Source of the DNA: Phenylobacterium sp. Root1290
Lineage (GTDB): Bacteria > Pseudomonadota > Alphaproteobacteria > Caulobacterales > Caulobacteraceae
DNA length: 64,000 bases
Assembly: GCF_001425305.1 (NCBI RefSeq)
Contig: NZ_LMEE01000002.1
Location: forward strand, 940,191 to 1,004,190
Direction: 5' to 3'
Shown: positions 50,126 to 58,194 of the stretch, piece by piece
Layout of the letters: each line of letters starts with the position of its first letter
Numbering within the stretch: position 1 is the first letter of the stretch
The notes under the pieces: model-generated
Seen by the model: only the letters and a program-made list of their open reading frames with translations
Told to the model about the DNA's origin: nothing
Databases searched by the model: none
Program-made: the position numbers and the translations under genes

Positions 50126-51628
50126 ATGACCGACTCCCGTCCGCCCCTGAGCCTGGCGACCAAGCTGCTCTACGCTGTCGGCGCCGTGGCCAATGCGGTC
50201 AAGCTACGCGGCCTCTCCACCTTCCTGATGCTGTTCTACAATCAGGTGGTGGGCCTGCCGCCGACGACGGTGACCTTCGTCCTGATGATCGCGCTGGTGT
50301 TCGACGCCATCGTCGATCCGCTGGTCGGCCAGGTCTCCGACAACTTCAAGTCCCGCCTGGGCCGCCGCCATCCGTTCATGTACGCCGCGGCGATCCCGGT
50401 CTCGGTGGCGTTCTACATGCTGTGGAACCCGCCCGAGGGCCTGACCGACGGCCAGATGGTCGGCTACCTGCTGGCCTGCCTGCTGACCGTCCGCCTGTTC
50501 GACACCTTCTTCGAGCTGCCGCACTCCACCCTCGCGCCCGAACTGGCCAAGGACTACGACGAGCGGACCAAGCTGATCTCGCTGCGCATGCTGTTCGCGG
50601 TGATCGGCGGCCTGGGCATGACCGTCATGGCCTATCAGGTGTTCCTGAAGGAGAATCCGGACGGCACCGGCGGGGTCCTGGCCCGCGAAGGCTACTTCTC
50701 CTATTCGCTGACCGCCTCGCTGCTGATCTTCGGCTGCATCCTGCTGTCGACGGCCGGCACCCAGAGCCAGATCCCGTATCTGCGCCAGCCGCCGGCGCGC
50801 AAGATCACCTTCAAGGCGATGGCCCGGGAAGTGGCGGCCACGCTCAACAACCGCGCCTTCGTCATCGCCACCATCACCGGGATGTTCGTGGCGATCGCCA
50901 CCGGCGCCCGCAATGCGCTGGAGATCTATTTCGGCCTCTACTTCTGGGAACTGACCCAGACCCAGCTGGCCGGCCTGGTCACGGTCAGCGTCGTGGGCGC
51001 CGCGCTCGGCGTGGTCACCGCGCCGCAGGTCGCCAAGCGGCTGGGCAAGAAGACCGGGGCGCTGCTGATGTTCTCCAGCGCGCTGGCCGTCGGGATCAGC
51101 CCGGTTGTGGCGCGCCTGTTCGGCGTGATGCCCGACAACGGCACGAGCGCGCTCTACCTGCTGCTGGTCGTCGAGACGGTGATCAACACGGCCCTGGCCG
51201 GCGGCACCGGCGTGCTGCTGGTCTCGATGGTCGCCGACGTCATCGAGGACGCCGAGGTCAAGACCGGTCGCCGGTCCGAAGGCCTGCTGATGAGCGCCGA
51301 TAACCTGTTCAAGAAGCTGGTCTCCGGCGTCGGGGTGTTCATCTCCGGCGCGGTGCTGGCCTTCGTCGCCTTCCCCGAGAACGCCAAGCGCGGCCAGGTG
51401 GACCCCGAGATCATCCACAGCATGGGCCTGATCTACCTGCCGGTGGTCTGCGTCCTGTTCGGCCTGGGGATCGTCAGCCTCAGCTTCTTCAACATCGACA
51501 AGGCCAAGCACGAGGACAACCTCCGCCGCCTGGCCGCCACCGCCCTCGAGGGCGGGCCCGGCGAGGCGCCAGTCCCCGCGCCGGCGCCCGAAGCCCCGTC
51601 CGTATCGCCCCAGCCCTCCAAGGCCTGA
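50126..51628 (+). CDS. GPH-family MFS transporter 1 (glycoside-pentoside-hexuronide:cation symporter type)
   Basis: A 500-residue, 12-helix carrier of the MelB-like GPH group. The hallmark loop is DAIVDPLVGQVSDNFKSRLG followed by RRHPFMYAAA between helices 2 and 3. The second half carries SMVADVIEDAEVKTGRRSEG, a loop shared with the three following genes. A proline/alanine-rich tail of about 30 residues ends the protein. GPH carriers bring sugars or sugar derivatives in with a cation; no substrate can be inferred. It is the first of four adjacent paralogues and lies 22 bases before the second, so these two form an operon. Confidence 0.88.
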   Translation: MTDSRPPLSLATKLLYAVGAVANAVKLRGLSTFLMLFYNQVVGLPPTTVTFVLMIALVFDAIVDPLVGQVSDNFKSRLGRRHPFMYAAAIPVSVAFYMLWNPPEGLTDGQMVGYLLACLLTVRLFDTFFELPHSTLAPELAKDYDERTKLISLRMLFAVIGGLGMTVMAYQVFLKENPDGTGGVLAREGYFSYSLTASLLIFGCILLSTAGTQSQIPYLRQPPARKITFKAMAREVAATLNNRAFVIATITGMFVAIATGARNALEIYFGLYFWELTQTQLAGLVTVSVVGAALGVVTAPQVAKRLGKKTGALLMFSSALAVGISPVVARLFGVMPDNGTSALYLLLVVETVINTALAGGTGVLLVSMVADVIEDAEVKTGRRSEGLLMSADNLFKKLVSGVGVFISGAVLAFVAFPENAKRGQVDPEIIHSMGLIYLPVVCVLFGLGIVSLSFFNIDKAKHEDNLRRLAATALEGGPGEAPVPAPAPEAPSVSPQPSKA

Positions 51629-51650
51629 CCGCAGTCCAGGATTTCACGAC

Positions 51651-53183
51651 ATGACCGACGCCGCCGCCGGCCTGCCGCCACGCCCGCCGATCACTCTCAC
51701 GACCAAGACCCTCTATGGCCTTGGCGCCGCCGCCAACATCATCAAGCAGCGCGGCATCACGACCTTCCTGCTGCTGTTCTACAATCAGGTCGTCGGCCTG
51801 CCGCCGGCCATGGTGTCGACGGCGATCATGATCGCGCTGATCTTCGACGCCTTCATCGACCCGATGGTCGGCCAGATTTCGGACAACACCCGCAGCAAGT
51901 GGGGCCGCCGCCACCCGTTCATGTACGCCGCGGCCCTGCCGGTCGCGATCGCCTTCTACATGATCTGGAACCCGCCGGTCGGCTGGGAGAACGAGGCGCT
52001 GTTCGGCTACATGCTGGTCTGCCTTCTGACGATCCGGCTGTTCGACACCTTCTTCGAGCTGCCCTCGTCGGCGCTGCTGGCGGAGCTGACCTCGGACTAC
52101 GACCAGCGCACCAGCATGATCGCGATCCGCTCGTTCTGCGGCGTGGCCGGCGGCCTGATCATGCAGCTGCTGGTCTACCAGGTGTTCCTGAAGCAGAACG
52201 CCGACGGCACCGGCGGCCTGCTGTCGCGCGACGGCTGGCAGACCTACTCGATCGTCGCGGCCATCACGATCTTCACGATCATCCTGATCTCGTCGCGGGC
52301 GACCCACCACCAGATCCCCTATCTGCGCCAGCCGCCGAAGCGGAAGATCACGCTGCCCGCCATGCTGCGCGAAGTGGGCGCGACCCTGAACAACCGCTCG
52401 TTCGTGGCCCTGACCATCTCGGGCATGTTCATGAACGTGTCGCTGGGTCTGAAGACCGCGCTGGAGCTCTATTTCAACCTCTACTTCTGGGGCCTGACCC
52501 AGGGCCAGCTGGCGCTGCTGACCGTCACCGGCGTCGTCGCCAGCGTGATCGGCGTCGTCGCCGCCCCGAAGGTCGCCGCCAAGCTCGGCAAGAAGCTGGC
52601 CGCCATCACCATGTTCTTCGGCGCGGTGATCGCCCTGCTGCTGCCGATCGGCCTGCGGATCCTGGGCCTGATGCCCGAGAACGGCACCAACCTGCTGTTC
52701 GGCATCCTGATCATCGACTTCATGGCCAACGGCGCCATGGCGATCATGACCGGGGTCATGCTGCAGTCGATGATCGCCGACGTCGTCGAGGACAGCGAAG
52801 TGAAGACCGGCCGTCGCTCGGAAGGCCTTCTGTTCTCGGCCGACAACCTGTTCAAGAAGATCGTCTCCGGCGTCGGCGTCTTCACGTCCGGCGTGCTGCT
52901 GGCCTATGTCGCCTTCCCGCAGGGCGCCAAGCCGGGCGAGGTGGACCCCGACCTGCTGCGCAACCTGGCGCTCATCTACCTGCCGACGATCGGCGGCTTC
53001 TACGCCATCGCGATCACCTGCCTGTTCCTCTACCGGATCGACAAGACGACCCACGAGGAGAACCTGCGCAAGCTGCAGGAGGGGGCGATGGAGGTGCGCA
53101 CCACCGACGCCCAGATCGAAGGGGCTTCGCCCGCGGCGACCGGCCCGGCCGGCGACCTCAGCCCGGTCGCGCCCAAGGCCTGA
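51651..53183 (+). CDS. GPH-family MFS transporter 2
   Basis: A 510-residue paralogue of the preceding gene, and the closest to it. Shared segments include FYNQVVGLPP, FDAFIDPMVGQISDNTRSKWG, RRHPFMYAAALPV and the cytoplasmic loop SMIADVVEDSEVKTGRRSEG, then SADNLFKKIVSGVGVF, which differs from copy 1 at a single position. About 12 helices are visible, and the C-terminal tail again is Ala/Pro-rich. The start lies 22 bases after copy 1. A strong hairpin follows 52 bases after its stop, so copies 1-2 are one transcription unit. Confidence 0.88.
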   Translation: MTDAAAGLPPRPPITLTTKTLYGLGAAANIIKQRGITTFLLLFYNQVVGLPPAMVSTAIMIALIFDAFIDPMVGQISDNTRSKWGRRHPFMYAAALPVAIAFYMIWNPPVGWENEALFGYMLVCLLTIRLFDTFFELPSSALLAELTSDYDQRTSMIAIRSFCGVAGGLIMQLLVYQVFLKQNADGTGGLLSRDGWQTYSIVAAITIFTIILISSRATHHQIPYLRQPPKRKITLPAMLREVGATLNNRSFVALTISGMFMNVSLGLKTALELYFNLYFWGLTQGQLALLTVTGVVASVIGVVAAPKVAAKLGKKLAAITMFFGAVIALLLPIGLRILGLMPENGTNLLFGILIIDFMANGAMAIMTGVMLQSMIADVVEDSEVKTGRRSEGLLFSADNLFKKIVSGVGVFTSGVLLAYVAFPQGAKPGEVDPDLLRNLALIYLPTIGGFYAIAITCLFLYRIDKTTHEENLRKLQEGAMEVRTTDAQIEGASPAATGPAGDLSPVAPKA

Positions 53184-53235
53184 CGCGCCAGCCTTGACCG
53201 CCGCTCCCGGGCCATCCGGGGCGGCGCGATCCTCC

Positions 53236-53269
53236 AATCCCCTCGCGGCGCCCGTCGCGAGGGGATTTT
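53236..53269 (+). terminator. Rho-independent terminator between transporter genes 2 and 3
   Basis: AATCCCCTCGCG / CGCGAGGGGATT, a 12-bp stem with an eight-base loop, followed by TTG. It separates the first pair of the array from the third gene. Confidence 0.8.
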
Positions 53270-53370
53270 GACTCTGGAGATTAGGCGCTTGCCAGGGCCG
53301 CGGTCATACCGAATATTCGAAGCCGTGGCGTCCGCGGCGGAGATCGCGGTCCCCGACCAGGGAGGACTGC

Positions 53371-54852
53371 ATGGGCGAGGCCCGAGCGGCGGACGGACGT
53401 CTTAGCGTCCGGTCCAAGGTGTTCTACGGCTTCGGCTCCGTCGCGTTCGGAGTCGCCACGCTGGGCCTCTCCTCGGCGGTCCTGCAGCCCTATCTCAACC
53501 GGGTGATCGGCCTGCCGGCGCTGTGGGTGGGGACGGCGATCATGGCCACCCTGATCCTCGATGCCTTCATCGACCCGGCGATCGGCCAGTGGTCGGACAA
53601 GCTGCGCACGCGCTGGGGCCGGCGACATCCGTTGATGTACGCCGCGGCCCCGCTGGTGGCGGTCGCCTGCATCGCCTTCTGGAACTCTCCCGCCGACTGG
53701 CCGCCCGAGACCGTCGGCCTCTACCTGATCGGCATGCTGGTGCTGCTGCGGCTCTGCGTCAGCCTCTACGAGGTCCCGAGCCAGGCCCTCGCCCCCGAGC
53801 TGAGCAGCGACTATCACCAGCGCACCAGCCTGTTCAGCTACCGCTTCTTCTTCGGCGTGATCGGCGGCTTCGGGATGAACGTGGTGCTCTACCAGGTCTT
53901 CCTGAGCCCGGAGAACGGCGGGATCCTCAATCGGGACGGATACGCCCAGTACGGCGTGCTGGCCGCCCTGGTGATGGCCGCCTCGATCCTGGTCTCGGCC
54001 ATCGGCACTCACCGCCACATCCCGCACCTGGCCGCCCCGCCCGAGCGGCAGGCCAGCCTGCCGCAGTTGCTGCGCGAGATCGGCGGCACGCTCTCCAACC
54101 GCTCGCTGGTGGTGGTGATGCTGTCAGGCCTGTGCTCGGGCGTGGCGGCAGGCATGACCAATGCGCTCAGCCAGTACTTCTATCTGGAGTTCTGGGGGCT
54201 CAGCGCCGCCAACATCTCGATGCTGGCCCTGGCCTCAGTGCTGGCCTCCGTATCGGGCGTGGCCGCCGCGGCGCCGACATCCAAGGCGTTCGGCAAGAAG
54301 GCCGCGATGCTCGGCCTGTTCAGCCTGGCCACGGTGACGGCCTCGGCGCCGATCCTGCTGCGCCTGCTGGGCCTGATGCCGCAGAACGGCACGGGGTGGG
54401 TGTTCGCCATTCTCTGGGTCGACGCCTTCCTGGCCACGACCCTGGCCATCGCCGGCTACATCATCATCTCCTCGATGATCGCCGACATCGTCGAGGACGC
54501 CGCGGTCAAGACCGGCGTCCGTTCGGAAGGCCTGCTGTTCGCCGCCAACGGCCTGCTGCCGAAGTTCACCGCCGGGATCGGGGTGTTCATGAGCGGCCTG
54601 CTGCTGACCTTCGTCGCCTTCCCGTCGCACGCGCCGGCCGGGACCGTCGCACCGGAGATCATGCGCCACCTGGCCCTGGTCTACCTGCCGATCACCTTCG
54701 GGATGAACATGCTCTCGATCCTGGTGCTGGTGTTCTACCGGATCGACCGCGAGACCCATGAGCGCAACGTCGCGGCGCTGGCCGGCGAGAAGACGGTCGG
54801 CGACGCCGGTCCGCCGCCCGAAGCCGAACCGGTGATCGCCAGCGCAGGTTGA
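53371..54852 (+). CDS. GPH-family MFS transporter 3 (most divergent copy)
   Basis: A 493-residue paralogue. It keeps DAFIDPAIGQWSDKLRTRWG followed by RRHPLMYAAAP, and SMIADIVEDAAVKTGVRSEG, but departs from the others where they have SADNLFKKxVSGVG: here it reads AANGLLPKFTAGIGVF. It also lacks the NQVVGLP motif of copies 1, 2 and 4 (NRVIGLPA instead). The start has GGGAGGA upstream. Separate promoter use is likely because a terminator precedes it. Different residues at the central loops suggest a different substrate from copies 1 and 2. Confidence 0.87.
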   Translation: MGEARAADGRLSVRSKVFYGFGSVAFGVATLGLSSAVLQPYLNRVIGLPALWVGTAIMATLILDAFIDPAIGQWSDKLRTRWGRRHPLMYAAAPLVAVACIAFWNSPADWPPETVGLYLIGMLVLLRLCVSLYEVPSQALAPELSSDYHQRTSLFSYRFFFGVIGGFGMNVVLYQVFLSPENGGILNRDGYAQYGVLAALVMAASILVSAIGTHRHIPHLAAPPERQASLPQLLREIGGTLSNRSLVVVMLSGLCSGVAAGMTNALSQYFYLEFWGLSAANISMLALASVLASVSGVAAAAPTSKAFGKKAAMLGLFSLATVTASAPILLRLLGLMPQNGTGWVFAILWVDAFLATTLAIAGYIIISSMIADIVEDAAVKTGVRSEGLLFAANGLLPKFTAGIGVFMSGLLLTFVAFPSHAPAGTVAPEIMRHLALVYLPITFGMNMLSILVLVFYRIDRETHERNVAALAGEKTVGDAGPPPEAEPVIASAG

Positions 54853-54917
54853 GACGCCCCCTTCCCTCGCTCTCCTGGTCGGGTTTACAAAAGCACACAT
54901 AGAACAGGGGAAACGCC

Positions 54918-56396
54918 GTGGCTGAAGCCGTACCAGATAGTCAAAAACAAGGACGCCTAAGCGTTCCGACCAAATTCTTCTACGGCTTCGGCTCTGTCGC
55001 CTTCGGGGTGAAGGACCAGGGCTTCTCGTATCTTCTGCTGATCTTCTACAACCAGGTGGTCGGCCTGCCCTCGGCGACCGTGGGTCTGGCGATCATGATC
55101 GCCCTGATCATCGACAGCTTCCTCGACCCGATCATGGGCCAGGTGTCCGACAACTGGCGCTCGCGCTGGGGCCGCCGCCACCCGTTCATGTACGCCGCCG
55201 CCCTGCCGGTGGCCCTCTCCTACCTGCTGCTGTGGAACCCGCCGCAGGGATGGTCGCACGAGGCGCTGTTCTTCTACCTGATCGTGGTCGCGGTGATCAT
55301 CCGCAGCTTCATCACCATGTACGAGATCCCCTCCTCGGCCCTGGCGGCGGAACTGACCACCGACTACGACGAACGCACCAAGGTCATGTCCTACCGCTAC
55401 TTCTTCGCCTGGTGGGGCGGGCTGACCATGACCCTGCTGGCGCTGAAGGTGTTCCTGACGCCCGACGCTGAGCACCCGATCGGCCAGCTGAACCCGGCCG
55501 GCTACGTCACCTACGGCTATGTCGCCGCCGCGGTGATCTTCGCGGCGATCCTGATCTCGGCCATTGGCACCCACAACCAGATCCCGCGGCTGCGCATCCC
55601 GCCCGCCCGCAAGCTGACGCTTGGCCAGCTGGCCAAGGAGATGGTCGGCACTCTCAGCCACAAGTCGTTCCTGGTGCTGATGGGCGCTGGCCTGTTCAAC
55701 GCCATGGCCGGCGGCCTGGTGCTGTCGCTGAACCTCTACTTCAACACCTTCTTCTGGCAGCTGCCGTCCGGCCAGATCGCCATCCTGGCGGCGGCCAACT
55801 TCATCGCCGCCGCGCTCGCCTTCGGATTCGCCGCGCCGCTGTCCAAGCGTCTGGGCAAGAAGCAGACGGCGCAGATGACCAAGGTGCTGTCCTTCCTCTT
55901 CGCCATCGCCCCGATCAGCCTGCGGCTGCTGGGCGTCTTCCCCGACAACACCTCGCCGGCCCTGCTGCCGATCCTGTTCGTCCAGGCCGTGTTCTCGACC
56001 GGCTTCTCGATCATCTCCGCCATCCTGATCTCGTCGATGATCGCCGACGTGGTCGAAGACTCCGAGCTGCGCACCGGCCGCCGGTCCGAGGGCCTGTTCT
56101 TCGCGGCCTCGGCCTTCGTGCAGAAGGCCGTGTCCGGCGTCGGCATCTTCGCCTCGAGCATGATCCTCCTGGCCATCGGCTTCCCGCAGAACGCCAAGCC
56201 GGGCGAGGTGAGCGAGGGCGTGGTGTGGAACCTCGGCCTTACCTACCTGCTGGTGCTGGGCGGGCTCTACGGCGCGGCGATCCTCTGCGTCTCGCTCTAC
56301 AAGATCACCCGCGACAGCCACGCGGCCAGCCTCGCCAAGCTGGCGGCCCAGGCTGAGCAGGTCGAAGGCGGCGAAGGCCCCGAACGCGTCGGCTGA
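54918..56396 (+). CDS. GPH-family MFS transporter 4
   Basis: A 492-residue paralogue with FYNQVVGLPS, DSFLDPIMGQVSDNWRSRWG, RRHPFMYAAALPVAL and SMIADVVEDSELRTGRRSEG. In the position of SADNLFKK it has AASAFVQKAVSGVGIF. About 12 helices and a short acidic C-terminus. GTG at 54918 follows GGGGAAA. The start MAEAVPDSQKQGRLSVPTKFFYGFGSVAFG resembles the start of copy 3 (LSVRSKVFYGFGSVAFG), so copies 3 and 4 may be one sub-pair and copies 1 and 2 the other. It is followed by a terminator shared with the convergent TadG-like gene. Confidence 0.88.
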   Translation: MAEAVPDSQKQGRLSVPTKFFYGFGSVAFGVKDQGFSYLLLIFYNQVVGLPSATVGLAIMIALIIDSFLDPIMGQVSDNWRSRWGRRHPFMYAAALPVALSYLLLWNPPQGWSHEALFFYLIVVAVIIRSFITMYEIPSSALAAELTTDYDERTKVMSYRYFFAWWGGLTMTLLALKVFLTPDAEHPIGQLNPAGYVTYGYVAAAVIFAAILISAIGTHNQIPRLRIPPARKLTLGQLAKEMVGTLSHKSFLVLMGAGLFNAMAGGLVLSLNLYFNTFFWQLPSGQIAILAAANFIAAALAFGFAAPLSKRLGKKQTAQMTKVLSFLFAIAPISLRLLGVFPDNTSPALLPILFVQAVFSTGFSIISAILISSMIADVVEDSELRTGRRSEGLFFAASAFVQKAVSGVGIFASSMILLAIGFPQNAKPGEVSEGVVWNLGLTYLLVLGGLYGAAILCVSLYKITRDSHAASLAKLAAQAEQVEGGEGPERVG

Positions 56397-56407
56397 CGCA
56401 CCACGAA

Positions 56408-56439
56408 AAACGCGCCGGGCGATGAGGCCCGGCGCGTTT
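56408..56439. terminator. Terminator between the transporter array and the TadG-like gene
   Basis: AAACGCGCCGGGC / GCCCGGCGCGTTT, a 13-bp stem with a GATGAG loop. A-tract on one side and T-tract on the other suit use in both directions. Confidence 0.85.
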
Positions 56440-56461
56440 CATCGCGAGATGGTCGCTGCGT

Positions 56462-58081
56462 CTACTTGGCGATCCGCAGCGAGTTGATGTCCTGGGCGAT
56501 GGCCCGGAAGGCGACCTTCAGCTCCGCCCCACCGTTGGGCATGTAGACGTACTCCGGCGAGGTCGCGCAGTTGCGCATCAGGTTCTGGACCTGAGTTTCG
56601 CTGCCGACGTTGAAGCCCACCGTGTAGATGATGATCCCCTTCGCCTGCATCGCCGAGCAGAGCTTGGCGGCCTGTGCGTACGGATCGCCGTTGGTGCCAT
56701 CACAGTTGATTCGACTGTCGGTGTTTGGCGCGCCGGAGCCGGCGTCCTTTGCCGCGACGCCTCGACAGTAGGGGGTGTTGAAGGCGCCATCGGTCATCAG
56801 GACAACCACCTTGAGCAGTTCTCGCGTGCCGTAGGCCGCAGGCGCACTTGAGCCGGTCCAAGCGCTCGCCCACTCTGGCGACACCATGTACCAACCCCAG
56901 GCCAGACCAATCTGACCGGCAGTGGAGCCCGCATCATCGAGCGTGTCGATATGCGCTTTCAACGCGGTCCTATTGCTGGACAGCGGCATGATCGAAGCCG
57001 AGGGGCATGGCGCAGCGCCGGAATTGTCGCGATAGTGCCAGCCCACCGTCGATGAGGGGCCGGCATCGGTATAGGCGTCCGATCCCGTGCGCTCAGTGGC
57101 GCACGACGTCTTGTTCCACGTGTTCTGCTTGTTGGACACAGTTGTGAAGATATGAACGTCGCAACCTTCGCCACGGCACTGCGCCGTGCCCCCAGACGTG
57201 TACCCGCCCCAAGACGTGCCATTGGCGTTGCTCGTTGAACCAGAGCTCCACGTCTTGAGTTTGAAGGTGTTCTGCGTGACGTCAGTGGCCACGAAGGTCT
57301 TGCCGTTGAGCTGCGTCATACCCTTGACGCCGGTGATGTAAACCCGCTCGCCCTCGTAGAGCCCGTGGTTGTTCGAAGTGACGACGACCGGGTTGGTCTT
57401 GCTGGCCGCCGAGATGTTGGTCGGTCCCTTCGTCGCGCCACGCGCCGCGTTCTCAAAGGCGCCGAGGTTCACCCCATAGGAGTACGGAACGACCGCGAGC
57501 TTGGTGTAGTACGGCGACTGCTGGTCCTTCACGACCAGGTCGACCAGATCCTTGGCCGCGGTGCGCAGATTGCTCATCTGGGCGCTCATGGAGCCGGTGG
57601 TGTCGAGCACCAGGGCGACTTCGACGTTGTTGGAGTTGCGCAGCACGTCGGACGCGGCCGAGATGTCGGCCTGGGCCCAGAGGCGCGGCCCCACGGTCGG
57701 CGGCGTGATCGAGGCGCGGCCCTTGATGGTGATGCCTTCCAGCACGAACGAGCTGGAGGTGATCACCTGGCCGGTCGGCAGCTTGAGGTTCGCGCGCAGG
57801 GCGGAGTCGCCGGCGGTCTGGATCGCCGCCGGGGCGGTGGCGCTCGAGCGGGCAACGTAGAGCGTCGCGGTGTCGAGGGCGTCCTGCAGCTGCCCGCGCT
57901 GGCTGGTGATCATGTAGATGTCGATCAGGCCCATGGTGGCGGGCGCCAGCAGCAGCAGGCCCACGGCGAAGAAGACGGCGGTCGCGCCGCGCTCGTCGCG
58001 CAGCCCCGCAACGCACCGGGCCTTCACTCGCCCGGTCATGCCATGAATACGCCTGGCGACTTGCTTGGTGATCTTTTCCAC
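56462..58081 (-). CDS. TadG-like von Willebrand factor A protein with inserted domain
   Basis: A 539-residue envelope protein. Residues 25-65 form a TadE/TadG-type start (DERGATAVFFAVGLLLLAPATMGLIDIY, one membrane helix). The vWA domain begins at VALVLDTTGSMS (residues 155-166), which carries the MIDAS motif DxTxS in variant form DTTGS; the rest of the MIDAS is at VLMTDGAF near residue 428. Between them, residues 225-300 form an extra beta-rich unit that reads like the FCCH domain (NNHGLYEGERVYITGVKGMT). The last 240 residues have eight cysteines. TadG proteins help assemble Flp/Tad pili, but no other tad gene is nearby. Composition in the insert is lower in G+C than the flanks. Confidence 0.8.
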   Translation of the reverse strand: MEKITKQVARRIHGMTGRVKARCVAGLRDERGATAVFFAVGLLLLAPATMGLIDIYMITSQRGQLQDALDTATLYVARSSATAPAAIQTAGDSALRANLKLPTGQVITSSSFVLEGITIKGRASITPPTVGPRLWAQADISAASDVLRNSNNVEVALVLDTTGSMSAQMSNLRTAAKDLVDLVVKDQQSPYYTKLAVVPYSYGVNLGAFENAARGATKGPTNISAASKTNPVVVTSNNHGLYEGERVYITGVKGMTQLNGKTFVATDVTQNTFKLKTWSSGSTSNANGTSWGGYTSGGTAQCRGEGCDVHIFTTVSNKQNTWNKTSCATERTGSDAYTDAGPSSTVGWHYRDNSGAAPCPSASIMPLSSNRTALKAHIDTLDDAGSTAGQIGLAWGWYMVSPEWASAWTGSSAPAAYGTRELLKVVVLMTDGAFNTPYCRGVAAKDAGSGAPNTDSRINCDGTNGDPYAQAAKLCSAMQAKGIIIYTVGFNVGSETQVQNLMRNCATSPEYVYMPNGGAELKVAFRAIAQDINSLRIAK

Positions 58082-58194
58082 GCCTGGAGCCCCAGCAGTT
58101 CAGAGTTGAATCTGCTGGAGCATCGCAGGTCAGCGTAAACGAACGGGCGCCGAAGACGGTTAAGGCAAAGCTTCTTTCGGCGCCCGCCGGCGGC

